Assembly (NCBI RefSeq): GCF_018595715.1
Contig: NZ_JAHEOJ010000027.1
Coordinates: forward strand, 17,669 to 81,668
DNA: 64,000 nt
From: Glaciecola sp. XM2
GTDB lineage: Bacteria; Pseudomonadota; Gammaproteobacteria; Enterobacterales; Alteromonadaceae
Reading direction: 5' to 3'
Below are positions 17,282-26,558 of the stretch, one piece after another (the stretch's first letter is position 1; the number at the start of each line of letters is the position of its first letter). The translations under genes and the position numbers were made by a program. The notes beneath the pieces were generated by a model that was not told the DNA's origin, searched no databases, and worked only from the letters and a program-made list of their open reading frames with translations.

Positions 17282-17324
17282 GTTAAGTAGATAAGTTAGA
17301 AGAAGACAAACTCACCTACTTAAC
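17282..17324 (-). terminator. Candidate hairpin terminator downstream of the ferredoxin gene
   Basis: GTTAAGTAG (17282-17290) and CTACTTAAC (17316-17324) are exact reverse complements around a 25-base loop that contains further partial pairing. It lies just after the ferredoxin stop on the minus strand. The long loop and absence of a U run make termination uncertain. Confidence 0.35.
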
Positions 17325-17333
17325 GGCCCTGTA

Positions 17334-17579
17334 TTACCCGTGCATAGCGGCAAACTTTTCAGCAAGTTGGTCAAGACTCTCTTTGCGATTAGGATCAGGC
17401 ACAATACATTCGACAGGACACACACTCACGCAACTAGGCGTATCGTAATGACCCACGCATTCAGTGCATTTGTCGCTATTGATTTCGTAAATTTCGTCGC
17501 CCATATGAATGGCGTCGTTTGGACATTCTTCGGGACATAAGTCGCAGTTAATGCATTCATCAGTGATTAAAAGTGCCAT
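17334..17579 (-). CDS. YfhL family 2[4Fe-4S] ferredoxin
   Basis: This 81-residue ferredoxin has two cluster-binding motifs, CINCDLCPEECP and CTECVGHYDTPSCVSVCPVEC. The second carries the eight-residue insertion characteristic of the YfhL/Alvin family of low-potential 2[4Fe-4S] ferredoxins. The N terminus MALLITDECINCD matches E. coli YfhL almost exactly. It is a small cytoplasmic electron carrier; its partners are not evident from the neighbourhood. Confidence 0.93.
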   Translation of the reverse strand: MALLITDECINCDLCPEECPNDAIHMGDEIYEINSDKCTECVGHYDTPSCVSVCPVECIVPDPNRKESLDQLAEKFAAMHG

Positions 17580-17647
17580 AGGAAATACCTCGATTTTGAC
17601 TGTGCATACAGTTTAGGTTAGCACTGATAAGGGTGCGTTGATCTTAA

Positions 17648-18325
17648 TCAACGAAAGTGTGCGTCCAAAATCATCTGAGTCATTTCTTTGCGCAAATAAA
17701 AGCCTCGGGGGCGAGTTTGTATTATTGTGCCATCTTCACCGATAGCTTGGGTGAGTGCTTTGCCGTTAGCAGCTTTAGGTCGCAACTGCATCATCTGCCC
17801 CATCCGAGCGTTGATCGTTTCCACTTTGCCTAACACAATGAGATCCATAAGCTCTTCCCAATCTTGCTGAAGATAGGCATTTTGCTCTGCAGTAGGCTCC
17901 CACATGAATGCACTGCCGATGATACGCTCGGCTACAGGTATTTCTCGCTCTCCTTGAATAGGTACCCACAACACCTTTTGCAGTTTGTTTTTGACATTGC
18001 TAGTGTGCCATGTGATCCCCGCAAGATTCGTCAGTGGGGCATAACACACGTATGTAGTCTCCAATGGCGTATTGTCATAACTTAGGGGCAGCGTTTTTAA
18101 CTCAATGCCTAAATCAACAAAGTCTTGTTGTGCTTTGCTGCCCGCGCTGGCGCCTAAAGCGATTTCAAGTAGTTGACCGGTCCAACCTTTATGGCGTTTA
18201 AAGTTTTCGGGAACTTGAATGTTTAGCTCATCGGCTAATTCTTTAAAACTCATACCAGCTATGGCCTTGGTACGGTTTAACAACACCGATTCTGATTCAG
18301 GCGCGGCTGGTTTATTCTCAATCAT
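17648..18325 (-). CDS. mutH: DNA mismatch repair endonuclease MutH
   Basis: MutH nicks the unmethylated strand at hemimethylated GATC sites after activation by MutS-MutL. The 225 residues include the restriction-enzyme-like catalytic residues D68, E75 and K77 in DFVDLGIELKT, and the supporting glutamate E54 in GQLLEIALGA. Length and motifs match E. coli MutH (229). Its presence implies Dam-directed mismatch repair in this organism. It diverges from rppH, as in E. coli. Confidence 0.96.
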   Translation of the reverse strand: MIENKPAAPESESVLLNRTKAIAGMSFKELADELNIQVPENFKRHKGWTGQLLEIALGASAGSKAQQDFVDLGIELKTLPLSYDNTPLETTYVCYAPLTNLAGITWHTSNVKNKLQKVLWVPIQGEREIPVAERIIGSAFMWEPTAEQNAYLQQDWEELMDLIVLGKVETINARMGQMMQLRPKAANGKALTQAIGEDGTIIQTRPRGFYLRKEMTQMILDAHFR

Positions 18326-18412
18326 TTGCTAATTACAACATTTGCTTTGCATAACTACTAGTTTATGAAAGAATGAAGACATATTAAAGTATAACCGCGC
18401 TAGGTCATCTAA

Positions 18413-18943
18413 GTGATTGATACCGAAGGATTCCGCGCGAATGTTGGCATTATTATCTGCAATAAACAGGGCCAAGTTTTTTGGGCTAGGCGATATGGCC
18501 AGCATTCATGGCAATTCCCGCAAGGAGGGATTGACCAAGGCGAAACAGCCGAACAAGCGATGTACAGAGAGTTGTACGAAGAAGTTGGGTTGAAAGAAAA
18601 AGACGTCAATATCCTTGCCGTTAGTCGAAACTGGCTGCGTTATAAACTCCCGAAACGGCTAGTGCGCAAAGGCACCGATCCGGTATGTATCGGGCAGAAG
18701 CAAAAATGGTTCTTGCTATCACTAAGCTGTCATGAAAAAGATGTAAATTTAGCAGCGTGTGGTCATCCAGAGTTTGATGATTGGCGGTGGGTGAGTTTTT
18801 GGTATCCCATTCGCAACGTTGTCTCATTTAAGCGAGACGTATACCGAAAAGTGTTAAAAGAGTTCGCGCCAGTAGGCATGCCGTCGCAGCGGTTAAACTC
18901 CTCACATCCAAATAAAAAAGGACGAAGGCGTAAGCCAAAATAG
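18413..18943 (+). CDS. rppH: RNA pyrophosphohydrolase RppH
   Basis: RppH removes pyrophosphate from 5' triphosphate mRNA ends and so triggers RNase E-dependent decay. The 176-residue Nudix protein has the Nudix box starting [17 protein letters not shown] and ending YEEVGL, plus the RppH signature QKWFLL. It starts with GTG as [17 protein letters not shown], collinear with E. coli RppH. The C-terminal tail is basic (KKGRRRKPK). It is followed 30 bases later by ptsP, the conserved rppH-ptsP-lgt-thyA order. Confidence 0.97.
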   Translation: MIDTEGFRANVGIIICNKQGQVFWARRYGQHSWQFPQGGIDQGETAEQAMYRELYEEVGLKEKDVNILAVSRNWLRYKLPKRLVRKGTDPVCIGQKQKWFLLSLSCHEKDVNLAACGHPEFDDWRWVSFWYPIRNVVSFKRDVYRKVLKEFAPVGMPSQRLNSSHPNKKGRRRKPK

Positions 18944-18973
18944 TTACGTCTCTTTGTTCATCAAGGGTGGTTC

Positions 18974-21259
18974 ATGTTAAGTAGCCTTAAAACGATTATC
19001 CAAGAAGTCAGCCAAATACCAGAGCTTGATAAAGCGTTGGTGAGGTTGGTGAGTATGGTGAAAGCTACTATGATGGTCGACTCTTGCAGTATTTATCTGT
19101 CTAATTATGCGGAGCGGCATCTAGTGCTTACGGCCACAGATGGTCTTGATCCAGATGCTGTGGGCAAGGTGAAAATTGGGTTCTACGAAGGGGTAATAGG
19201 CCTGGTGGGCGATAGAGAAGAACCTCTCAATATAGAAGACGCCCCCTCCCATCCTCGATATAAGCACTATCCAGAAGTAAAAGAAGAAAGTTATCACGCC
19301 TTTATCGGTACACCTATCATTTATCAGCGTAAGGTGTTGGGCGTCATTACCATGCAACAAAAAAAGGCTAGACGTTTTAGCGAAGACGAAGAAGCTTTCT
19401 TAGTCACGCTAGCCGCGCAAATTGCCTTGGAAATTGTGAACGCACAAATGCGCGGAAATAGCGCAGCTTTAGATAATGGCACCCCATTTGAACCGCGCAC
19501 AGTCAATGGAATACCCGGCTCACCAGGCCTGGCCATGGGTATAGGTTATGCCGTCAATTTTAAACACGATCTCGCCCAATTTATTCCGCGCAAACATAAA
19601 GATGTCAAAGAGCAAATCACCCGATATCGCAATGCGGTACAAATGACACGGACCCAAGTACGAGACTTGTCGGCAGACCTCAGTGATAAATTGCCTGACG
19701 ATGTCCGCGCAATTTTCCAACTCTATGACCAATTGCTAGACGCAAACAGTCTCGGGCGTGAGGTAGAAAAAGAAATTCACGAAGGTTGGGATGCAGGAAG
19801 CTCTCTTAAGCTTGTGATTGATCGTTACGCGACCCGTTTTCGCAACATGGAAGACCCATATATGCGCGAGCGTGCGGTAGATATTGTAGATTTATCAAAC
19901 CGCATACTTAACAACATCCTATATGCTGGAGATGACCCAAGCTCTTTACGGGTGCCTGATGGCCCTTGTATTTTGGTGGCGCAAGAGGTCAGCGCTCCGA
20001 TGCTCGCAGAATTTCCGCGCGATAAGTTAGCCGGCATTATTTCCATAAAAGGCTCTAACAACTCACATGCGGCTATTTTGGCCAGAGCAATGGGTGTACC
20101 TGCAGTCATGGGTTTGCAACGCGTATCGATTAACGCCTTAAAAGCCAATGAGCTTTTTATTGATGGGTATTCAGGCGAAGTCGTCATGCAGCTTGATGAG
20201 CAAGTCAAACAAAGTTACCAAGTGCTCATCGATGAAGAAGAAGCGCTACAGCGAAAAATCAGTGTTGAAGGCGATTTGCCCTGCGTGACTGAAGACGGAC
20301 AAAGCATGTCGCTATTGGTTAATGCCGGTTTGACAGCCAACATCGAAATGGAGCAGTTTAAGCAGGGCGAGGGAGTGGGACTTTACCGTACTGAGATCCC
20401 CTTTATGATGCGCGAACGGTTTCCGTCTGAGCGCGAGCAATATGAGCTTTATAAAAGCGTATTATCGACGCATCCGACGAAAGAAATTACCTTACGCACG
20501 CTAGATGTGGGTGGCGACAAGCCTCTGTCTTATTTCCCCATCAGTGAAGAAAATCCGTTTTTAGGTTGGCGCGGAGTGCGCTTGACACTCGACCATCCGG
20601 ATATCTTTTTGGTCCAAGTCAGAGCGATGTTACGCGCCAGCATTGGGCTATCCAATTTGCATATTCTACTACCCATGATCACCAGTGTAAGTGAAGTGGA
20701 TGATGCTAAAAGACTTATTAAGCAGGCTTTCTTAGAGGTAAAAGAGGAGGCGTCAGCCGAAAATCAGATGCTATCAAAACCTGCCGTTGGGGTGATGCTA
20801 GAAGTGCCATCGGTGCTGTTTATTTTGCCTCAGTTAGCGCAGCGCGTAGACTTCTTTTCTGTGGGAACCAACGATTTGACGCAATACCTATTGGCGGTAG
20901 ATAGAAATAACGCGCGAGTTTCATCGCTGTATTCTAGCTATCATCCCTCGGTGCTTGCTGCGCTTCACCAAATCCAACAAGGCTCCCTTGCCAATAAGGT
21001 ACCTGTGACGGTATGCGGCGAATTAGCCGGTGAGCCTTTAGGTGCGGTTGCGTTGATGGCGTTGGGCTTTCGTAAATTGAGTATGAATGCTTATAGTTTG
21101 CGTAAAATCAATTGGGTAATTCGTAACACCAATATGCAGGAGTTAAAAGCATTGCTACCTGAGCTTATGGCCAAAGACGACCCTGAAGCGGTCAAATCAT
21201 TACTCAGTAAATATTTAGAATCGAAAAAGCTAGGCGGATTAGTAAGGGCTGGAGGTTAA
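18974..21259 (+). CDS. ptsP: Nitrogen-PTS phosphotransferase EI-Ntr (PtsP)
   Basis: PtsP takes phosphate from PEP and passes it to NPr and EIIA-Ntr, linking nitrogen and potassium status to regulation. The 761 residues contain an N-terminal GAF domain (about 1-165), the PTS enzyme I helical domain, and the phosphohistidine domain with H365 in KGSNNSHAAILARAMG. The C-terminal PEP-binding barrel carries GLYRTEIPFMMR, TLDVGGDKPL and GTNDLTQYLLAVDR. All catalytic motifs are intact. Its stop overlaps the next start by one base (TAATG). Confidence 0.97.
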   Translation: MLSSLKTIIQEVSQIPELDKALVRLVSMVKATMMVDSCSIYLSNYAERHLVLTATDGLDPDAVGKVKIGFYEGVIGLVGDREEPLNIEDAPSHPRYKHYPEVKEESYHAFIGTPIIYQRKVLGVITMQQKKARRFSEDEEAFLVTLAAQIALEIVNAQMRGNSAALDNGTPFEPRTVNGIPGSPGLAMGIGYAVNFKHDLAQFIPRKHKDVKEQITRYRNAVQMTRTQVRDLSADLSDKLPDDVRAIFQLYDQLLDANSLGREVEKEIHEGWDAGSSLKLVIDRYATRFRNMEDPYMRERAVDIVDLSNRILNNILYAGDDPSSLRVPDGPCILVAQEVSAPMLAEFPRDKLAGIISIKGSNNSHAAILARAMGVPAVMGLQRVSINALKANELFIDGYSGEVVMQLDEQVKQSYQVLIDEEEALQRKISVEGDLPCVTEDGQSMSLLVNAGLTANIEMEQFKQGEGVGLYRTEIPFMMRERFPSEREQYELYKSVLSTHPTKEITLRTLDVGGDKPLSYFPISEENPFLGWRGVRLTLDHPDIFLVQVRAMLRASIGLSNLHILLPMITSVSEVDDAKRLIKQAFLEVKEEASAENQMLSKPAVGVMLEVPSVLFILPQLAQRVDFFSVGTNDLTQYLLAVDRNNARVSSLYSSYHPSVLAALHQIQQGSLANKVPVTVCGELAGEPLGAVALMALGFRKLSMNAYSLRKINWVIRNTNMQELKALLPELMAKDDPEAVKSLLSKYLESKKLGGLVRAGG

Positions 21260-22065
21260 TGGAGCCACTATTATTGCTGATGTTGCTTTGCACAGGCTTA
21301 GGCGCGATTGTGGGGGTCTTAGCCGGTCTGCTAGGGATTGGCGGTGGCTTGGTGATTGTGCCAGCCTTACTATATATGTTGCAGCATTTGATGGGGATCA
21401 GCGTTGAAAATGCCATGCCCATTACGATTGCGACGTCCCTTTCTACCGTTATTTTTACTGGCTTATCATCAGCGCTTACTCATTATCGCTTAGGCAACTT
21501 AGATGTTGATATCTTCAAATACTCGGGCATTGGCATTGCGATTGGTGCCTTACTTGGCGCTCAGTTTGCCGCCAGTATTTCGGGTGTTTTATTACAGCGT
21601 ATTTTCGCTATTTTAGTGGTGTTGATTGCCCTGCAGATGGTGTTTAATCGAAACCGCGTATCGGTTCACGATGTGAGTAAAGCAAAGCTTTCAACCATTG
21701 GCTTGGGTAGCGGCTTTATTTCGGCGCTCATGGGCATTGGTGGCGGTGCGCTAATAGTACCTTCGCTGGTATGGTTTAGAGTCAACATTAAAAAAGCGAT
21801 AGGATGCGCGAGTGCTTGTGGCGTATTAATTGCCTTTTTTGGTAGCTTGAGCTTTGTATACGCAGGCTGGCAGCAACCTTATTTACCTGAGTTTTCGCTC
21901 GGATATGTGTTCTTACCGGCTACATTAGGCATTGCAATAAGCTCTATGCTGACCGCGCCGATTGGTGCTAAACTTACCAACAAATTGGATACCGTGAAAC
22001 TGAAGCGCATCTTTGCCGTGTTTTTAGTCTTGGTAAGCATTCGAATGATGATAGGAATTGAGTAG
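21259..22065 (+). CDS. TauE/SafE family (TSUP) permease
   Basis: This 268-residue inner-membrane protein has about eight hydrophobic helices and the duplicated glycine-rich motifs of the TSUP family: LLGIGGGLVIVPALLYM near residue 25 and ALMGIGGGALIVPSLVW near residue 155. Members export sulfite or organosulfur anions, but the substrate here is not known. It overlaps ptsP by one base and is followed by lgt after three bases, so it is part of the ptsP-lgt-thyA transcript. This permease between ptsP and lgt is also found in other gammaproteobacteria. Confidence 0.88.
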   Translation: MEPLLLLMLLCTGLGAIVGVLAGLLGIGGGLVIVPALLYMLQHLMGISVENAMPITIATSLSTVIFTGLSSALTHYRLGNLDVDIFKYSGIGIAIGALLGAQFAASISGVLLQRIFAILVVLIALQMVFNRNRVSVHDVSKAKLSTIGLGSGFISALMGIGGGALIVPSLVWFRVNIKKAIGCASACGVLIAFFGSLSFVYAGWQQPYLPEFSLGYVFLPATLGIAISSMLTAPIGAKLTNKLDTVKLKRIFAVFLVLVSIRMMIGIE

Positions 22066-22068
22066 CCA

Positions 22069-22920
22069 ATGGCTAACCCCGTATATTTAACGTTTCCAAC
22101 AATTAACCCCGTAATTATAGAAATAGGCCCACTAGCACTGCGTTGGTATGGCCTAATGTACCTTGTTGGCTTCGCTGCAGCCTATTGGTTAGCGTCACGG
22201 CGTTTATCGCGCACTAACTGGAGCAAAGACCAACTTTCTGATCTGTTGTTTTGGTGTTTCATGGGGGTCATTGTTGGCGGTCGCATAGGCTCGGTGCTGT
22301 TCTATAACTTTTCTAATTTTTTGGCTGATCCGCTATACCTCTTTCGCATTTGGGAAGGAGGAATGTCGTTTCATGGTGGTTGTTTAGGCGTTATTGGCGC
22401 GGCATTTTTATACGCTAAAAAACAAGGGTGGTCATTTTTGCAAGTGGGTGATTTTATCGCACCACTGGTTCCTATTGGCTTGGGTGCCGGCAGAATAGGT
22501 AACTTTATCAATGGCGAGCTGTGGGGCCGGGTGACTGATGTGCCTTGGGCATTTGTGTTCCCAGGGGCAGGGCCTGATCCACGTCACCCATCACAGCTAT
22601 ATCAGTTTGCGCTTGAGGGAGCGTTACTGTTTACATTGGTTTGGTTGTACTCTGCAAAACCTCGCCCAACCGGAGCGGTTGGTGGTTTATTCTTAGCGGG
22701 CTACGGTGTGTTTCGCTTTTTTGTGGAGTTTTACCGCGAGCCCGATGCGCATCTTAGCGACCTATATGGCTCGGTGATTACTCAAGGACAAATGCTCAGT
22801 ATCCCAATGATTATTGCCGGCGTTGGCTTAATTGTGTACGCCTATCGCATGCGCCCAATAACTGCAAATACTCCAGAGAAACCTTCAGCGAAGGCGCAAA
22901 AAGCAAAAAAAGGAAAGTAA
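22069..22920 (+). CDS. lgt: Prolipoprotein diacylglyceryl transferase
   Basis: Lgt transfers diacylglycerol from phosphatidylglycerol to the lipobox cysteine of prolipoproteins in the inner membrane. The 283-residue protein has seven hydrophobic segments and the family motifs [20 protein letters not shown] (essential histidine), [13 protein letters not shown] and RHPSQLYQ. The C-terminal tail is lysine-rich. Several predicted substrates lie in this window (lipoproteins at 12783 and 34237). The TTG start of thyA follows one base after its stop. Confidence 0.97.
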   Translation: MANPVYLTFPTINPVIIEIGPLALRWYGLMYLVGFAAAYWLASRRLSRTNWSKDQLSDLLFWCFMGVIVGGRIGSVLFYNFSNFLADPLYLFRIWEGGMSFHGGCLGVIGAAFLYAKKQGWSFLQVGDFIAPLVPIGLGAGRIGNFINGELWGRVTDVPWAFVFPGAGPDPRHPSQLYQFALEGALLFTLVWLYSAKPRPTGAVGGLFLAGYGVFRFFVEFYREPDAHLSDLYGSVITQGQMLSIPMIIAGVGLIVYAYRMRPITANTPEKPSAKAQKAKKGK

Positions 22921-22921
22921 G

Positions 22922-23773
22922 TTGGATCAGTACGAACGCTTGTGTAAACGTATCATTGAGCAAGGCTCATGGGTCAGTAATGAACGCACCGGTGTGCGCT
23001 GCTTAACGCTTATTAATGCTGATTTAGAATATGACGTTGGAGCTAATCAATTTCCCCTAGTGACTACCCGAAAGTGCTTTTACAAAGCTGCCATTGCTGA
23101 ACTCCTTGGCTATCTTCGCGGTTACGATAATGCTGCACAATTTCGCTCTATTGGTTGTAATACGTGGAATGCGAATGCTAATGAAAATCAAGCCTGGCTA
23201 AATAATCCTGCTCGTAAAGGTGAGGATGACATGGGGCGCGTTTATGGTGTACAAGGTCGCGCATGGCAACGCCCCGACGGCAAGTATCACGATCAGTTGA
23301 AGAAGGTTGTCAATAATTTATCAAAGGGTATTGATGACCGGGGTGAAATTATCACGTTTTACAACCCTGGAGAATTTGATTTAGGATGCTTGCGCCCGTG
23401 CATGCATACCCATACCTTCTCCTTATTAGATGGCACGCTTCACTTAACAAGCTATATGCGAAGCTGCGATGTACCCCTTGGGCTCACCTTCAATATGCCT
23501 CAGTGTTTTGTGTTACTTGCCCTGATGGCACAAATTACCGGCCATAAACCGGGCAAAGTCTTTCATAAGATTGTGAACGCCCATATCTATGAAAACCAGC
23601 TTAGCCTGATGGAAAGTGAGCAGCTCAACAGAGAGCCATACCCAATGCCATCGCTGTCGATTAATCAAGATATTCGCAGTTTAGAAGATATTGAAACGTG
23701 GGTAACAACCGATGACTTTCAAGTACACGACTATGAATGTCATCCGGCTATCGCTTACCCTTTTGCGGTGTAG
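22922..23773 (+). CDS. thyA: Thymidylate synthase ThyA
   Basis: ThyA methylates dUMP to dTMP with methylene-THF. The 283 residues carry the nucleophile C160 in [10 protein letters not shown], the phosphate-binding [15 protein letters not shown] and the C-terminal PFAV. The protein differs from E. coli ThyA in many positions: PCHAFFQF becomes PCMHTHTF, and residues around 76-110 differ. It represents the variant found in Vibrio- and Alteromonas-like groups. The start is TTG, supported by AAGGAAAG at 22909-22916 inside the end of lgt. lgt-thyA linkage is conserved. Confidence 0.93.
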   Translation: MDQYERLCKRIIEQGSWVSNERTGVRCLTLINADLEYDVGANQFPLVTTRKCFYKAAIAELLGYLRGYDNAAQFRSIGCNTWNANANENQAWLNNPARKGEDDMGRVYGVQGRAWQRPDGKYHDQLKKVVNNLSKGIDDRGEIITFYNPGEFDLGCLRPCMHTHTFSLLDGTLHLTSYMRSCDVPLGLTFNMPQCFVLLALMAQITGHKPGKVFHKIVNAHIYENQLSLMESEQLNREPYPMPSLSINQDIRSLEDIETWVTTDDFQVHDYECHPAIAYPFAV

Positions 23774-23777
23774 TGCG

Positions 23778-25271
23778 TTAGAACGCGTATTGCGCTTTTA
23801 AATAGATCAGAGCGTCGGTTTGATCGCTTTGGGTCTCGAACTGACGGTTTGCAATGCTGCCACCTGCTTTAAGAAGCCAGTTGCCATAGGGGCGTTGATA
23901 AAAGCCTGAAAGTTCGATGACATCTTCACTTGCCGCTTCTGTTAATACAGGTGATGGACGTCGACCATCTTCATTAAGCTGCGCTGAACGCAGATAAATC
24001 TCTGCAACACCACCACCTTCAAAGCGCAGGTTGGCGCCCAGAGTTAGTTGCTTGGCGTCGGAGTCAAAGGTACTACCGAGCGTTCTGCCGTAGGTGCGAT
24101 AACCGGTTTGATAAGTACCATTTTCGTAATAACAGTCACTTGCGTTGTTGTCTAAGCCTGTACAATTGACAATGGTATTGCTTGTTTCAACAAATATCTT
24201 CGCATTATAAATATAGGTTGATAAGCCAAATAGATTGGCATTGTCGGTAATTCGATAACCATCCACAGCGTCTTCTCCAATACGCTGCGCATACAGACTC
24301 ACCGGACGCTCCAAAACATTAAAGGTATAGCTGAAATCAAATCCAGCAAGGTGATTACCTTCTTTGGTCACCTGTTCTTCAGTGCACCCGTTTTCTAGCC
24401 GGCATACCGCTTTAAATGTAATTAAATCAATGAAGGAACCGATATCTTCATTCTCGCCTTCACCGCCCCACATCGCAACCCAAGATACGCCCCATTCAAA
24501 ACCTTTGAATGGTCGAGACGTAAAACGCCCGAGTATTAGTTTTGTGTCTGGCACCACCCGATCACTATCTAATTGCCCAAATTGCCCAGTGATATACCAA
24601 GGTCCTAACCATGAAAGCCAAGGAGATTCTGATTGCGTGTTCACCGAACGGGAGAATGCTAGAGATTTAATCGGACGAGTGTTGTTAGATAATATCAGGC
24701 TGCTCGACTGAGCCGGCCCCCAAAATTGATCGAGGGAGCCTAGTCGTAAATTCCAATCACCAAATTGATAGGCAATAAATGAGTTATCTAGGTTACGGCG
24801 TCCGCCAGAGGCATAGTTTGCGGTGACTTGCCCCGACCAGCGCCCTTCAAAGAAGGTTTTGGTAATGCTCAGCTCGCCAGTTTCTTCTACGCCATCATCT
24901 AAGCTTCTAAAGCGCACATCATCACTGGCGGCTTGTAGGGTAACAAATTGTCGTGAAATGCCACGCTTTTCTGCCGCTAAGTAATGCTGCAAGCGAGCAA
25001 GGGCTTGTGCTGGCATGAATGTCATGGCCTGTGCATCTAAACTTTCAATTTGCTCTGAGACACCCTTCCAAGGGATAGGGAAAGTGGTCACGCTGGCGTC
25101 TAAATAGCCCCACTCTGCAAGCGTTTGTAAATCATAATGCAGTTGTTTGTCTTGGGTGCCAATCCAAGCTGACGCGCCAGCCCCAAAACTGTAAAAAAAC
25201 AAACAACAAACAGCAACAACAACTAAAGATCTCAATGGTTTTCCTAATTCGTTTATGACTTGCAGATACAT
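23778..25271 (-). CDS. Wzi-like capsule assembly outer-membrane protein
   Basis: This 497-residue protein has an N-terminal hydrophobic signal (SLVVVAVCCLFFYSFGAGASA). The mature part shows an alpha-helical N region (WIGTQDKQLHYDLQTLAEWGY), then alternating amphipathic beta strands ending in QYAF with a terminal aromatic, as in outer-membrane barrels. It fits the Wzi capsule-assembly family (18-stranded barrel, lectin-like). No capsule or polysaccharide genes are adjacent, so a role in capsule attachment is unproven here. It converges with thyA with four bases between stops. Confidence 0.8.
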   Translation of the reverse strand: MYLQVINELGKPLRSLVVVAVCCLFFYSFGAGASAWIGTQDKQLHYDLQTLAEWGYLDASVTTFPIPWKGVSEQIESLDAQAMTFMPAQALARLQHYLAAEKRGISRQFVTLQAASDDVRFRSLDDGVEETGELSITKTFFEGRWSGQVTANYASGGRRNLDNSFIAYQFGDWNLRLGSLDQFWGPAQSSSLILSNNTRPIKSLAFSRSVNTQSESPWLSWLGPWYITGQFGQLDSDRVVPDTKLILGRFTSRPFKGFEWGVSWVAMWGGEGENEDIGSFIDLITFKAVCRLENGCTEEQVTKEGNHLAGFDFSYTFNVLERPVSLYAQRIGEDAVDGYRITDNANLFGLSTYIYNAKIFVETSNTIVNCTGLDNNASDCYYENGTYQTGYRTYGRTLGSTFDSDAKQLTLGANLRFEGGGVAEIYLRSAQLNEDGRRPSPVLTEAASEDVIELSGFYQRPYGNWLLKAGGSIANRQFETQSDQTDALIYLKAQYAF

Positions 25272-25502
25272 CGACTATAAAAACACAGTCGACCATGCAA
25301 ATAATATAGAGTTTTGCATCTGCGTCCTAGCGATAAACCCAAATATTTCAATATATTGTCGTTAAAATGTACAAATTGGGCACTTTTTTTAAAGTTTTAA
25401 CGAAAGGCATTAACTTTCTTGGAACGCGTACGATATAGTGAATACAAGTATAGTTTCTGATAGTCAGCAGTTGTCAAACAAAACCCGTAAAAAGGATTTA
25501 GC

Positions 25503-26558
25503 ATGTCACTTCCAGTCTTAATCTGTGATGACTCTTCGTTTGCGCGCAAAGCTATGGCGCGCTCGCTCCCTGATGGTTGGGACGTCGATATTTCTTACGC
25601 CAGTAATGGTCAAGAGGCGATCGAGCAAATCAAAGCAGGGCGAGGCGATATTATGTTTTTAGATTTAAACATGCCTGTCATGGATGGCTATGAAACTATG
25701 GAAGCGATTCGCGCACAAGATTTGCCAAGTATGGTCATTGTGGTATCGGGTGACGTACAACAAGAAGCCCGCTCAAGAATGCTTGCAATGGGCGCTATCG
25801 ATTTTATTCGCAAACCCATTGATAACGCCAAGCTCATGTCTATATTGTCTAAGTACGGTATTTACACGGGTGAGGCCAGCGCATCAAAACGACTAAAAGA
25901 TACTAGTATTTCGATGGGCTCTAGCATAGATGACAAGCTAGACGCATTTAGAGAAGTAGCAAACGTCGCGATGGGGCAAGCTGGAGAAAATCTAGCAAAA
26001 ATACTAAACAGCTTCATTGACTTACCTATTCCCAACGTCAGCATCGTGCACTCTAATGAAATGTCGATGATGCTAACTAACATTGATTCTCAGCAAAGTG
26101 TCTCTGCGGTCTCAAAAGGTTTTGTAAGCCCTTCAATAAAGGGCGAGGCGCTCATTATTTTTAATGATGCGAATATCAGCGCTGTTCAACGCCTGATTGG
26201 TAACAATAAAAAATCTTCTGATGCAGCAGAAATTGAAGCATTGATGGATGTTTCTAACATCATCATTGGTGCTTGCCTCAATGCCTTATCACAGCAACTT
26301 AAACTAAACTTTACCCATAACACGCCAATATTACTTGGTATCCATTGCGATTTAGACGACATCGTTAACAACAATATTGCGCGCTGGGAAAAGGTATTGG
26401 TCATTGAAATTGCTTATTCAGTGGCCAGTGAAAATATTAATTTTGAATTGCTCTTGGTCATTCCTGACCGTGACATTGACGCTGCATTTTCGCGCTTGAT
26501 TTTAAGTCAGCAACAAACTGAAGCGACCTTGTCTATCAGTCAAGCGGGGGCGAATTAA
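25503..26558 (+). CDS. Response regulator with CheC/CheX-like output domain
   Basis: The 351-residue protein has a receiver domain at about 1-120 (D9-D10, phospho-acceptor D54, K104) joined to a CheC/CheX/FliY-like domain at about 140-345. CheC-type phosphatase helices carry an E-x2-N...G pattern. The first copy is present as E151, N154, G158. The second has D249 in place of glutamate, with N252 and G256. It could therefore dephosphorylate CheY-like receivers, perhaps its own. It overlaps the following diguanylate cyclase by one base, so the two are likely coupled in c-di-GMP or chemotaxis-type control. No che or fli genes are nearby. Confidence 0.85.
   Translation: MSLPVLICDDSSFARKAMARSLPDGWDVDISYASNGQEAIEQIKAGRGDIMFLDLNMPVMDGYETMEAIRAQDLPSMVIVVSGDVQQEARSRMLAMGAIDFIRKPIDNAKLMSILSKYGIYTGEASASKRLKDTSISMGSSIDDKLDAFREVANVAMGQAGENLAKILNSFIDLPIPNVSIVHSNEMSMMLTNIDSQQSVSAVSKGFVSPSIKGEALIIFNDANISAVQRLIGNNKKSSDAAEIEALMDVSNIIIGACLNALSQQLKLNFTHNTPILLGIHCDLDDIVNNNIARWEKVLVIEIAYSVASENINFELLLVIPDRDIDAAFSRLILSQQQTEATLSISQAGAN

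Noticed and set aside
25390..25436. FliA (sigma28) promoter before the REC-CheC gene
   Set aside because: TAAAGTTT occurs but is not followed at the proper distance by a GCCGATAA-like element, and the alternative TTAA/TACGATAT pair matches only partly.
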